From Aphanomyces cochlioides (Eukaryota; Oomycota; Saprolegniomycetes; Saprolegniales; Verrucalvaceae), in assembly GCA_019828595.1 (NCBI GenBank), contig JAHQRK010000021.1, positions 682,001 through 746,000 of the forward strand: a stretch of 64,000 nt of DNA, in the 5' to 3' direction. Below the pieces are notes generated by a model, which was not told the DNA's origin, did no database searches, and was given only the letters and a program-made list of their open reading frames with translations. Each line of letters opens with the position of its first letter. Positions within the stretch are counted from its first letter, which is position 1. Below are positions 12,032-22,417 of the stretch, piece by piece. The position numbers and the translations under genes were made by a program.

Positions 12032-12085
12032 GGCACTCCCCTATTGGTGTGTTCGATAAACTTTCACGGGTTGCCTCTCCACAAA
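12032..12085 (+). repeat. 54-bp direct repeat, right copy (LTR remnant?)
   Basis: Partner of 6076-6129. It supplies the last codons of the minus-strand bZIP/M96-like frame, so it sits at the junction with older sequence. Confidence 0.7.
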
Positions 12086-12666
12086 CGTGTGGTCGCCAAA
12101 CGCTGTGCTCGGATAGCTCGAACAGCTTGATCCATTAGTACTGGGACGACATAATGGCTTCTAATAAATGACATGATCGCGTGATCGGCGCAGTGAACTT
12201 CGACGAGTACGAAGGGCTCGTTGGGGTATTGAGTGTACTCCAGATCTTTGTTGTAGAAGAGGCGATTGAGCAACCATTCGTAGCGAACTTTCCGAGCTTC
12301 GCCAACGCCGAGAAGTGCTTGATCTTTCCACCCTGAACCTTGCACAAGAGGATTCCCCTCGGGGACCCCACGGGTGGACCAACCAACGAGTATAAATAAC
12401 ATGTCGAGAATCTGCTTGGCATTCTGGATTTCCCGTCGAAGCGATCGATTCGTCGTTTGAGTGGCAATCACTTCTGTCTCGAGACCCACTGCAACTTATC
12501 GCCAAGGGAGCGCTTTGATATCGGCATGGAGTTGGCGGGAGAGCTCGGCGACTGGGTTCCGGAGATAAGCAAGCTGCACTCGTTGAAGCCGACGGTTTTC
12601 TTGCGCTCTATCTCGGTTCCGCCGCCGTGCTTGGATGGACTTTCCCATGTCCGACTCAGAGGACAT
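12064..12666 (-). pseudogene. bZIP / M96 mating-specific-like protein, truncated
   Basis: From the ATG at 12666 the minus strand encodes a basic-leucine-zipper-like start: QARRRNRDRAQENRRLQRVQ (basic region), then LAYLRNPVAELSRQL (short coiled coil). An in-frame TAA at 12498-12496 follows directly after the residues ALPWR. The same frame then resumes (VGLETEVIATQTTNRSLRREI) to 12064 with a helical, START-like-looking segment. This architecture resembles the large oomycete families annotated as M96 mating-specific or bZIP-START proteins, which are normally over 300 aa. This copy is cut off at the 54-bp repeat of the Gypsy element. Family assignment is from memory of the motif pattern; truncation and stop are seen directly. 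Confidence 0.55.
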
Positions 12667-12848
12667 TTCGCAAAGTGAACTTTTAAATTTTCCCTCAGAT
12701 TAAGGACATCAGGCAGGTAATTACGGCGTGTTTTACATCGAGTTCGATGTTTTACATGTGTAGATTGAAAGGGTGTGAAATGTGTTTATCCCAAGATAGT
12801 CGAACATTTGGTTTGTGGATTGTACTTGCCTAGATTGGGAAAAACACA

Positions 12849-14476
12849 ATGGTATCTGTCCTCAGAGTGATTTTTGGTTTGTTTCCACGTAAGCTCATGA
12901 AGATAGCGACGGCTGCTGCGGCGGCAGTCAGTCTCGTGCTCCTCGGCGTTGCCAAGAGCCAAACACCCCGTCCTCAAAGTATTGCATTCTCTTGGCCTGA
13001 AAACAACGACAAGAAGCACTACGATGAGACTATGGATCCGCTCTCGCAAAACATTCCGCTCGATCCTGCAGACAAGGAACTCCGTCCACCGCCACCGCGA
13101 GTTCCCGAAGTTTTCGATATATTTGTTGGTCTTTCTGCGTTCCGAGATGGCTACCGATGTGGATTCACGCTGTACACAGGCTTCAAACGCGCCGTGAACC
13201 CTGATCGCCTCTATTTTGGCATTGTTGATCAAGTGAACGACGGGGATATGCGATGCCTCGAATCATATTGCGAATTTGCCAAGAAAGAATGGCCTACGGA
13301 AGAGTGCAAGTACAAGTCACACGTTAAAGTCGACGAACGTTCTGCCAGCCAGTCTCGTGGGCCAACTTATGCCCGCCACCACCAGCAAAAGCTTGTCGGC
13401 GATCAGGAATTTTGTCTCCAGCTCGATGCCCACAGTATTTTCACGAACGGTTGGGACAAGAGCCTCGTCAATGAATGGAAATCCATTGGCAACGAGATGG
13501 CGATCCTATCTACCTATTTGCATCACTGCCACGATGGCTACATCCTCGAAGATGGCACGAACAATGCTCCGGATCAATTGCCTCATCTGTGCACGACGAT
13601 GCGTGGCGGCAACGGTTGCGTGCGCACCATCGGTGCGAGCATGATCCAGCGTCCCAAATATCCCCAAATGCAGGCTTTATGGGGCGCAGGGCTGTCATTT
13701 GGCAAATGCCACGCCGAGAAGCGCGTCTTGATTGATTCGCACACGTTGTGGATGTTTGACGGCGAAGAATTTCTCCGTGCGTCGCATTTGTGGACGTATG
13801 GCTACGACATGTACTCCCCTAGCACGGGGGGTACTGTCGTCTATCACAACTACACGTCAGTGCCAGCTCGGTAAGCGTCAATCTCTTCCCCCGACTCTAA
13901 GCTGATTTCTGTCGTAGCTTCGAGAGCGTTCAAGTCGATCCTGCCGTCAAGAAGCGCGAGGAAGAAATGGGTGTGAACCGCTTCAAGCTCATGGTCGGAC
14001 AAAACTTCAAGGGCCTCGTCGACACGGAAGAATGGGATAAATATGCCTTTGGCACTGTGCGTCCCTTTTCCGACTACCTCACGTTTTCTGGCGTCACGTT
14101 TGAAGAAGGCAAGTCGGACAACCACTCGTGCAAACAATTGCATTGGGTGCCGTATAAAAAGCCCGCTGAGATTGAAAAGTTGCTCCCTGGCTGGACATTG
14201 CGCCCTACGAGTCCCCCTTCAGAACCTCCTCTGGACGAAGAGTTCGAGGAAGAGTCGAACGAAACGCCACCACCCAACAAGATGCGTCAGGAAAAGCCAT
14301 TGAATTTCGGGATCGAGGCGACGATTGAGCACCCGCCTGTGTCGTACACGGGACCGCTCGTCTTCATGGGCTGCGGTATTGTGCTCTTTGCGATTGTTGT
14401 CTACTCGAACGATGGCATGTGGAGCCGCACGAAGCGATACTTTCGTCTCCAAGGAAAGAAAGACGCACGGCACTAA
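12849..14476 (+). CDS. GT60-like N-acetylglucosaminyltransferase, membrane-anchored
   Basis: Two exons (12849-13870, 13918-14476) joined over a 47-bp GTAAGC...GTCGTAG intron; about 526 aa. An N-terminal hydrophobic segment (about 18-34) looks like a signal or anchor. The catalytic region has DIFVGLSAFRDGYRCGFTLY (90-109) and FGIVDQVN, both typical of the GlcNAc-transferase family (Pfam GlcNAc, GT60) that includes Skp1 GlcNAc-transferases. QLDAHSIF (D193-x-H195) stands in place of the metal-binding DxD-type motif. A second hydrophobic segment near the C-terminus (LVFMGCGIVLFAIVVYS) precedes a short basic tail, so the protein may sit in the secretory pathway with the enzyme lumenal. Cytosolic Skp1 modification is less likely for this membrane-bound form. 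It converges with the CobT-CobS gene, 100 bp apart. Confidence 0.8.
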
Positions 14477-14506
14477 GTCCTAACTTGTCTATATCTCTAT
14501 GTTTAT

Positions 14507-14577
14507 GGTGGGGGGCAGGGGTTTTCAAAAAGGGGGGTTATGATGGTTAGGGGTGTAGGGTTAAGGGGTGCAGGGGT
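14507..14577 (+). other. G-rich, telomere-like tract between convergent genes
   Basis: Seven or more runs of 3-6 G on plus, interspersed with TTAGGG- and TAGGGTTA-like words, in the 100-bp gap between two convergent stop codons. It could fold into a G-quadruplex and assist 3'-end formation; that role is inferred. Confidence 0.5.
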
Positions 14578-16211
14578 TAAAATTGATGCACCATGGCAAT
14601 CGTCAAGTAGACGACAACTTCGACCACTTGGTTGGCGCAGCCGAGACAGTCGCCGATGACGCCACCGAGAAAACCCGCAAAGTAATCGCCAGCGACGTAC
14701 GAGACCAATAGCCCAACCGCAAAGACGCACAAGCCGATGGTATGACCGAGAAGAATAGTCATCGAGAGCGCGGTGAACAACGTCGACCCCGCGACGCGCC
14801 ACGGCGTGAGGAAGTGCAGATTGTTGCCAATGCCATTGTACAACGGACCTTTCGGATCACGTTCGTCCTCAACGTAGACAAAGAATTGCAAGATGAAGAG
14901 CGACGAGTAGCGTCCCAAGACATGGCCAGCCACAAGCGCAGAACCGACAGCCGAGGTGGAGATTTCAACCACGCGAGTTAAGATGGCAAACTTGAGTGCA
15001 GTCATGAGCAAGAGGCCCATGCAACCATAAGTGCCAAGACGACTGTCCTTCATGATGCGCAGGATATCGTTCTTGCTCCACCCGCCGCCAAACGAATCAA
15101 ACGTGTCGGCGACGCCATCTTCGTGGAAACAACCCGTAAGCCACACGGATGCAAAAGTCGAGAGCACGACGGCGACAGCTACCGAGCCAAAGAGCGCATG
15201 GGTGAGCCAGAGTACAGCCGCCGCAAAACCACCGACGCCCCAGCCGATGATGGGAAAGTAACAAAACGACGGCACGAGTTCGCTCACTCTGTGATCCAAG
15301 TCGGGGATGATCATGTACGCTGGTAACCGCGTGAGAAACATGACGGCGGTGAGGAAGATGCGCAGCTCGGGTGGTGGCGTCGCGTCGGCTGGAATAATCG
15401 GCGCGGCGGCAGGAGACGTCGCAGGAAGAGTGTGAGGAGCATCGTCTTGGTCTTGTTTCGCCACGACAGCAGCCAAGAGCTTGGCTGCTTGCATCAAGAG
15501 CGACATCGCATGGAATCCACCGAGTCCATGCGTTCGAATCGCCACGAAATGCTCGTCGAATACTTTCACGATGGACGACATCTTTGGTTCCATCTCGTCC
15601 AGGGTTACAAAGAGCGCATGCAGCGTCGCCTTTGGAGCAATTCGCCGCGCACACAACGCTGCAGCACCAGCGATGTAGCCATCGACGACGATTGGAATAG
15701 CACAAGTCGACGCTTCGAGGATGGCTCCACAGAGAATCGCCACAGCTGGCTCACCTCCAGTGTTGGTTGATGCTAACAACGTCATCGCCGCGTCGGTTTC
15801 TAAATCGACGAGAGACTTGAAAAGCAGCTCGCTGGAGGGTGAAGGACGGCCGCCACGGACACAAAGCATGCCGCGATTGTCAGCCACGAAGGCCTTGACA
15901 AGTTCTCGACCTTGGTTCATGGATTCAATGCACGTTTCCGCCGTCCATTCCTTGGAGTTCACGCCAGGAACTCGTTCCACATGGACAGCCAAGTCGGGCA
16001 TCAAGAGCTGCCATGCTTCAGTCGATCGGCGAACATCCTTGTCTTTGTCGCTGTCGCCGTCGTGGACAACTGCAAGGACAGCTGGACGTTCCACTGGAGT
16101 TTTCGCGGCAGATTTGGACTTGGACAAGGCGTTGAGTTGCTGGGCGATGGTGTCCACGACGCCAAGCGGACCAAAGCGATCCGTCAACGTGGTCCATTCC
16201 GTTTGTGTCAT
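14577..16211 (-). CDS. CobT-like/CobS fusion, cobalamin lower-ligand attachment
   Basis: Single-exon 544-aa protein. Residues 1-250 resemble CobT (nicotinate-nucleotide:dimethylbenzimidazole phosphoribosyltransferase): FGPLGVVDTIAQQLNAL (13-29) matches the GSLG...LE..A..L start, and IPIVVDGYIAGAAALCA (172-188) matches the substrate-pocket helix. However, the region expected to carry GEMGIGNTT reads RGGRPSPSS (119-127), and the usual catalytic Glu near the C-terminal helix appears as HGLGG (228-232). Residues 285-544 are a clear CobS (cobalamin-5'-phosphate synthase): several membrane helices, CFHEDGVADTFDSFGGG (361-377) and RIMKDSRLGTYG (385-396), the metal/substrate motifs. CobS joins alpha-ribazole(-phosphate) to GDP-cobinamide, typically in a membrane. 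The fused state suggests lower-ligand remodelling of scavenged corrinoids; whether the CobT half still catalyses is uncertain. Confidence 0.85.
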   Translation of the reverse strand: MTQTEWTTLTDRFGPLGVVDTIAQQLNALSKSKSAAKTPVERPAVLAVVHDGDSDKDKDVRRSTEAWQLLMPDLAVHVERVPGVNSKEWTAETCIESMNQGRELVKAFVADNRGMLCVRGGRPSPSSELLFKSLVDLETDAAMTLLASTNTGGEPAVAILCGAILEASTCAIPIVVDGYIAGAAALCARRIAPKATLHALFVTLDEMEPKMSSIVKVFDEHFVAIRTHGLGGFHAMSLLMQAAKLLAAVVAKQDQDDAPHTLPATSPAAAPIIPADATPPPELRIFLTAVMFLTRLPAYMIIPDLDHRVSELVPSFCYFPIIGWGVGGFAAAVLWLTHALFGSVAVAVVLSTFASVWLTGCFHEDGVADTFDSFGGGWSKNDILRIMKDSRLGTYGCMGLLLMTALKFAILTRVVEISTSAVGSALVAGHVLGRYSSLFILQFFVYVEDERDPKGPLYNGIGNNLHFLTPWRVAGSTLFTALSMTILLGHTIGLCVFAVGLLVSYVAGDYFAGFLGGVIGDCLGCANQVVEVVVYLTIAMVHQF

Positions 16212-16347
16212 GAGTGGAGGCGCTCGTCGGCTGCGGCTGTCACTGTTTGCAATGGATGATGACCGTCAAACGAGGACCAATCATTTGTGAAGAGTCACGA
16301 GCAATGCAACAGAGCAGAGATAGCGCCTTCAGAGCCGTCGTTGCGCT

Positions 16348-18633
16348 CTACTTGTACTGCTGGGATATGCGTTCGAGCTTCTTCAAGAGCGTTTCCATCT
16401 CGTCGGCAGGATTGGGCGGTGATGGCAAGCGAATTTTGTCCTCAGGCATCAATCGCGTCGCGGTAGTTGGCATTCCGCGAGCTGGAGCAGCAGCAGCAGA
16501 GGGTGACGGCATAGTTGATGCCACCGCTGCTTGGTGTAGCTTAGAAATGATCGCGTTGCGTTCATGGAGCTCTAGCTCGAGAGCTCGACGAGCTTCGACA
16601 GCGGCGTGGTATTTCTTGGTCGCTTTGGTGCATTTAGCTTGGAGGGATTCAATTTCATGGACGAGTTGCTTGGTGTGAGCTTCCACGATGGCGTGCATGT
16701 GGTCTTCCTTGCGTTTCCACTCGCCGGCCTCCATGTCGTGCTTGGATTTTTCGCGCTCGAGCTCGTCCACGCGTCGCTTGGCCGTGTCTAGTTGTTGTTT
16801 GTACAAATGTTTCATGGACGTCACGTCGCGGAGTTTATCTTGGGCGGCGGCGAGCGCTTGCTGTGCTGCGTCGAATCGATCTGCCTACGCGTCGACTTTA
16901 AGGAGACAGAGAAGCGGCTCTGGACGTCACCTTTTGCTTGGACACTTTGAGCCGTGCACGCAGGGCGACCATGTCGGTTTGGTCTTGCTTGGATTGCGCC
17001 ATGGCTTGCTGCAGCGCTTCGTCGAGCATGATGTTGCGCTCACTGATGGCTTCCAATCGTTCCATCAAGTTCTTCACTTGGTCGTTGCGAGCTTTGACGT
17101 TGTCTTTGGCATGCTGCCACGTTTCCAAACGGTTTTCGGCATCACGCAGCCGTCGCATCACTTGATCGTAGTCTTTCGTGGCATTGACTTGGCCTTGGAG
17201 CGTCTCAATCTCGCGTTTCAAGCTCGCTTCTTGCGTCGCCCACGCTGTTTTTTCAGCAACCAACGTTTCAGCGCGTGCTGCTGCGGTGGAGTGTGTAGCA
17301 AGCTCGGCACGGCAAGAATCGAGTTGACGACGGAGCAACTCGTTGGATTCATTGGCTTGAGCCAGCTCGTCGCGGAGATTGGCGGCTTCATGGGACACCG
17401 TCTGAGCTTTCGACGTCGCGAGCGACAAATCCCGCTCGAGTGCATCGATCTGTGCGTCGTGCTCAAGGATTTCCTTGAACCCGAGCTCAATATGCTCGCC
17501 GAGAAATCCTCGGCATGCTTGCAATTGACGCATTTCATCGTGCGCAGTGGCTAAGTCATGCTGGACACGCTCGAGTTTGGTCTCCATGGCTCGCTTTTGA
17601 TCCAGGAGACTTGTCAGCTGAAGGTCAAGGTCGCTAGCTCGTTGTTCTTGCTGGCGAATCGCTTCGTCTTTTTGCCGTACGGTGTTTTGTGCAGCTTGGA
17701 GCTGAGCTTCAAGAGATTGAATGCGCTGACCAAGTTGTGTCTTCTCGTCACGGAATTGCGCTTCGAGTTGGCCCTTGAGGAGGCGAACTTCGTCACGCAA
17801 CGTCTTGACGAGGACGGACTGACCATGCGGTCGGCTGGTCATGTCGACGTGAGAGAGTTGTCGTGATTTGGCTTCGAGAGAACGAAGAGTTTCGTTGTGG
17901 GTTTGCTGTAGTGCTTCAAGCTGGCTAGCTAGCCCTGCATTGCGAGCTTCTGCCTGCTTAAGAGCAACTCGAGTGGATTGCAATGTATCTTGTGTCGAAG
18001 ACAGGTCCTGTCGATCTTGCATAGCTTCAGCGAGCTGATGCCTGCACGTATCGAGCTGTGCACGTAGGTCCTCGATGACTTGCTCCTTTTGCACCAACGA
18101 TGCTTTTGCTTTTTCGCCTTGAGTGAACTGCGACTGAAGTTGGCGGTTTGTTCGTGCAAGACCATCGCATTCTTGTTGGAGGTCAGCAATTTGACGCTTC
18201 CACGTGTCTTCCTTGGTCTTGTATCCTTCTTCAAGCTTTTCAATCGCGGCGCTGAAACCTTCAATGCTCTGTGCGGCGTCTTGGATCTGGACTTCAAGTT
18301 CGCAGTTGTGCAATTGCAAGTCGCGTTTTTCTCGACGCAACGCTTCGATCTCTTCAATGTGTTGTACGTGCTTGGGGGGCGACTGGAATGGCGATCCATT
18401 CGGCGATTGTGAGGCTTCGGCGACCAATCTATCAAGTTTGTGAGGTGCATTTCGCTGAAAAGGAATTGTGTTCACCTTCGTAATCGCTCCAATTCGCTCT
18501 GTTGTCGCGACTCCCGCAGCTGGAGGCGATCGACTTGGCTTGAGAGTGCTTGCAGCATCTCTTTCTCTTCTGATTGATGCGGTGACGGCTCTGGATTTGG
18601 CTCGGACGACGACGAAGGCGTGCGGCGGCGCAT
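16348..18633 (-). CDS. long coiled-coil protein, function unknown
   Basis: Three exons read by splice consensus: 18633-18476, 18428-16931 and 16884-16348, with introns of 47 and 46 bp (18429-18475, 16885-16930). About 730 aa. The N-terminus is Ser/Pro/Glu-rich (MRRRTPSSSSEP), followed by nearly continuous heptad-type coiled coil rich in Glu, Gln, Leu, Arg and Ala over most of the protein. A Pro/Ala-rich linker and a short C-terminal coil (EMETLLKKLERISQQ) end it. No catalytic domain is visible. Such proteins are typical of basal-body, cytoskeletal or tethering roles, but nothing here decides which. A frame starting at 18475 begins inside intron 1 and should not be used as the start. Confidence 0.75.
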
Positions 18634-18890
18634 GACGACTCCCTTTCTATGCTGGATGAACAATGCCGGGAAATTATTTTTTGGTCCATTTTTCAAATTT
18701 AACTTGAAATTTGTATGCTAGAATAAACGGTGGAATAAAAATTTGGCGGCACTTTGAACTGCGCAATTTGATTGGCTCATTCAAATTTCGGGTTTCTAGT
18801 ACTTAATTAGGAGAATTTGGAATTACCACAAAACATTGTTCAGGTCCAAAGAATATTTTAGGGCCAGTCGGGCGTACAGATAGCTATTCA
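18634..18890. other. intergenic, outside the left inverted-repeat arm
   Basis: 257 bp of AT-rich sequence containing the presumed promoter of the coiled-coil gene. No repeat or gene seen up to the arm boundary at 18891. Confidence 0.4.
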
Positions 18891-21800
18891 ATACTCAAAC
18901 ATAGAGAATAAGAGTCTAGAGCAGCTTGGATCGACTGAACAGGCCGCTGCTGTGTGGCGTATAGTGTGAAATTGTTTTAACGTGACTGCAACTCAGGGGT
19001 CGACAAAAATCACGCAATATGATTGGTCGATATGGACAATGTTTACTTTAAATAAGTACATTCAGACAATTGATTTAAGGGGAGTGCTGTCGACACTGGA
19101 GTTGAAAAACGACCAGTATCGCGTGGTTTTCTTTGAGGTGATCCTAGACAGTAAGACGAAAATCAAGCATTGGCTAGACTCCAGCAAGATCCGAGCTCTC
19201 TACGTTAGAAGATAAAGCACAGATGGCTAGTCAGATTTCCCAGTCAGATTTCAAAGCTATTTGATTGGCTGAAAGTTTTCAAATTGCTCTAAATAAGTAC
19301 AATGTCAATCGATAGAAAATTGCAATTTGTCAAAAGACATTGTCGACTGGAGCGCAAAGATGACGGCCATGGTGGAGCGTGATGAGACGGCTGTACTTGG
19401 ACAGAGAGGCCATGAGCGCTTTGTTGGACAGGTTGACGTGGCCGCTGGCGAGATTCTCCTGGATTTCTCCAAGGTTGTCTTGATTGGAGGCCAATGCCGC
19501 AGCGACGTCTGCTCGAATCGCCCAAGCCTCGATGGCTTGATCCCGTCGAAGAGCGCCGTCTAATTCGGTAGCAAGGCGATCCAGGAGAGACTCAAAGTGC
19601 GTCTAGGCAATGAGAACCTGCTTAGCCTCGATGAATCTTTCGTATTCAACCTTGACTGAAGCTCGAAGACTGCCATATCGATCGGATAAAGTACCTTGGA
19701 GGTGCATTTTCGCCAAGGTTTGAGCATCTCGTGGCGTCTTCTTCTGAGGTTTCACTGCACTCCGTCGGCTAGACGTTCGACTTGCTGTTGTCCTCTGTGG
19801 TGATGTTTCTTTCGATTGCTTTGTTGGTCTCTCTGTCGTGACTACTCAACTCTGGTACTGCCACGTCATGACGTGAATCATGCAAACCTGCAGAGCTCAA
19901 GGCCGGCTCGATCGGTGGAGCTAGCGGGATTGGCGGCGGCGGGACCAGCGACGACTACAAGGCAATGTGTGAAAGACGACGGCTCTGTCGTCGCAACGAG
20001 GTACCTCGAGCTGATGATACGCGTGGTGAAAGGCCGCCATGTCGACGCGCAAGTCGTCGAGTGTATTGTAAAGCGGTTCAAACGCCGCGCCGAGTTTGTG
20101 CTCGCGCGGATCCACGGCGTGAATGGTCTGGTCGACTTTGGCAAGCACGGCCGTCAAGCGCTTTGCGCCGTGGAGATACAACGTCCACGCGGTCTGGAAG
20201 CTGCTGGTGTGGCAACTGGACGACACTGTCGAAGCGCGGCGTAGAGCAAAGACGTAGCCGTGGCGAAACAGCGTCAGGACCATCTCGGACAACTGCAATC
20301 GAGGCAACGTTTGGAGATTGGACTCGGGGTAGTAAGCGCCTACAAGCCTCAACAAATTGCTGTCGTGAGCGGGGAAAGGTACCCAAAAGGATCCCGACGG
20401 TCGATCCGACTGCGCTGTGAGGATGCGCGACGTCGGCGACGCGCTCGCACCCGTCGGCACGACTGTCTGCAGCTTGAAACATCGCCAGAGCCATCTCCAA
20501 AGTCGTCACCGCATGCGCTACACAAGTCACTTGGATCCAAGACGAGAAACGACGTCAACCGTTCGCAATGTAGTCGATGCGCTTGTCGTCAAATCGAGTG
20601 GCTGGCAAGCGCTCAATCACCTGGACGTGTGTTTAGCTCTACTAGCGCAGATCGAGTGAGCACCGTACCCGTCGGAGTGGCGCCGCCACGGGCTGCTTGA
20701 TCCAGTAATCCTGGGGGAAACCGCGCGCGACAAAGTACGGCAGGAGGAGCTTGGCCTTGGCGACGCCTTGCAAGATGCCGAGGAGAAGCATGACGAGATA
20801 CCGCACAACGTCTTGCGTTTCGTCATGCGAGGTGGTTTTCGCCATGGCGAGCGCTATCTCCATCGATGTTGGTGGAGCTAAACCATGCAGCAGTGCCTAG
20901 AAGCGATCGTGAGCAGTCTACGCTGAGCTCAACTCGACCAGCGTCATCGCTCGAGTCATGACGGTGTCGACGGGCATGCTCGACGGGGTACACGTCTTTG
21001 CATCGTTGGATTTCAACCGATGGATGTCTTGTTGCTCGTAGGATGACAGGCGCGGCGCTTTGCCGGTCGGTGTCCAGACGCCGATATCTTTCCACTGCAC
21101 GATCCATCGCCCACAAGCGTTCACAATCGCGTCCGTCGTGTCGTTGAGGCTCGTCACGCACGCCACGGTGGCGCTTAGGAGCGTCGCCTGGAAAAAGAAC
21201 GATCATCCAGAGCTAGCGACCAACAACCTACGCCTTGAAACCCCCAAGCGAGCGATCGAATCGACCGACTACTCGACGGCGAGCTATCGCAAGCCACGCC
21301 AAGATGCAAAGCTGTCAAGAGGCGGTGACTAAACTCTACCTTGGTCGCTCGTGGTGAAGACAACGACTGCTGCTCCACCATGGCGGACTCGACTTCAGCA
21401 GCCAGCATGGCCTGTCGTTCTTGCTGTTCTAGATAGAGTCGACGCTGATTGACATACGCCGCCATGGCTTGGTCGTAGAGAGCCTTGAGCCGTTCATCTT
21501 GAGCTGGCGAAGTTTGCGGCGCCGATTCCGCGTGGGGTTTCCCCTTGACGGCTTTCTTCTTGGGCGACATCCTACAGCCGTTTTTCCATGTAACGCTGCG
21601 AATGCCGCGCCAAGGGGAAGACCTCGACGGCGAGACAGACGAGAGAACTCCCGGAACAAACACAAAAAAGGCGATAGCATTGAGAGACGATTTACAGCAC
21701 GGCGACCGATGGCGCGCGCTGCCATGCCGAGAGTTGACTGCTGCGATTGCTCTCGACGAAAAAGTCGCCCGTTTGGAATTCCAGTTGCTTTTCTTCGTCG

Positions 21801-22197
21801 ACCTGGCGGCGGTTGCGGATCGCAAACATGATGACAGCCGCGACGGCAGCCACACCGACGAGACCACCGAGAACGCCAGCGACGATCGTGCCGGCGTTGC
21901 TCGAGCTTTCTCTGCCCTCGCTTGTCTTGACGGTCGTGTCCTTGCCGGTCGAGGACGTTGCAGCCGAAGGGGTCGATCCATCCGCCGACGTGGACGACGC
22001 AGATGCGTCAGTCCCAGCAGCACCTGAGACGTCATTGCTCACGTTTTCAGGGCTCACGATCGACGACGAGTTGCTCAAAGTCGAGTTCAAGTCGGGCTCC
22101 AACGTCGTGGGGACCCAAGTGGTGGAAGAATTGGTCGAGTTGGTCAAGTTGGCGTCGAGTGTGGCGGAAGGCGTCGGCGCGGGGGTTTGCGCTGGAG
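18891..22197 (+). repeat. inverted repeat IR1, left arm (3,307 bp)
   Basis: Exact inverted counterpart of 27391-30697: paired positions sum to 49588 throughout, so there are no indels. One substitution was found by eye (A at 20931 versus the complement of C at 28657), and it falls in an intron. The arm holds about 440 bp of non-coding sequence, a complete nine-exon gene (minus) and the 3' 506 bp of a GH17 gene plus its stop. Confidence 0.95.
19330..21570 (-). CDS. conserved hypothetical protein, left copy
   Basis: Mirror copy of the gene at 28018-30258 (position x maps to 49588 minus x). The only nucleotide difference seen falls in the third intron, so both copies encode the same protein of about 589 aa. 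See the right copy for exons and composition. It has no recognisable catalytic motif. Both copies point outward, away from the centre of the inverted repeat. Confidence 0.7.
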
Positions 22198-22357
22198 CGA
22201 CGGCATTTCTTGACACGCCACACCGCGTTCTCGACGGGAAACCAGCCGATTTGTAGCGCACCATGGGCGGAACAGTCTCCAGTGGGGGGGGGGCACATCG
22301 ACGCCGCTCGATTGTACAGCCACTGTACGTCGTCGATATGGCGTTGGAAGATGACAA
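21692..22357 (-). pseudogene. GH17 C-terminal fragment fused to unrelated 5' sequence
   Basis: 221-aa frame. Downstream of 22197 (reading minus) it is identical to the last 168 residues of the glucanase at 26289-27896: the Thr/Ser-rich linker, a membrane segment (TIVAGVLGGLVGVAAVAAVIM) and the cytoplasmic tail. The catalytic domain is absent. The 5' part, 22357-22198, is unrelated and derives from a dispersed segment also found at 30780-30930. It is a breakpoint chimera made by the IR1 duplication; expression is unknown. Confidence 0.8.
22198..22320 (-). repeat. diverged dispersed segment, copy 1
   Basis: About 120 bp resembling the reverse complement of 30780-30930 at roughly 80% by eye, with insertions in a G/C run (22286-22294). 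On minus, one frame is shared with the other copy: a peptide of the form QIGWFPV[D/E]NAVWRVKKCRR. It abuts the inner end of the left IR1 arm. Confidence 0.6.
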
Positions 22358-22417
22358 GCAGCGAGAGCCGAGCGATGATCGAGGTAGGTGGTGGTGGTTA
22401 CAATGGTTTAATGTGGT

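Larger units (their letters stand above)
6076..12085 (+). mobile_element. decayed Ty3/Gypsy chromovirus
   Basis: The order gag - aspartic protease - reverse transcriptase - RNase H - integrase - chromodomain is the Ty3/Gypsy order, and the C-terminal chromodomain marks a chromovirus. The coding region is split into at least six frames by stops and frameshifts, so the copy cannot encode a full polyprotein. A 54-bp direct repeat (6076-6129 and 12032-12085, two mismatches seen) brackets the element and is read as LTR remnants. It does not start TG or end CA, and no target-site duplication was found, so the exact ends are uncertain. A purine tract (acagggagg, about 12022-12030) just before the right repeat could be the polypurine tract. 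Confidence 0.85.

Noticed and set aside
14577..16211. Bacterial contamination as the source of the CobT-CobS gene
   Set aside because: It lies between intron-bearing eukaryotic genes on both sides with similar base composition; contamination within a contig is not supported by what is visible, though coverage was not checked.
16898..18475. A separate 525-aa protein starting at 18475
   Set aside because: The start is GTG at the donor of a 47-bp intron; joining across the intron gives one longer coiled-coil protein from 18633.
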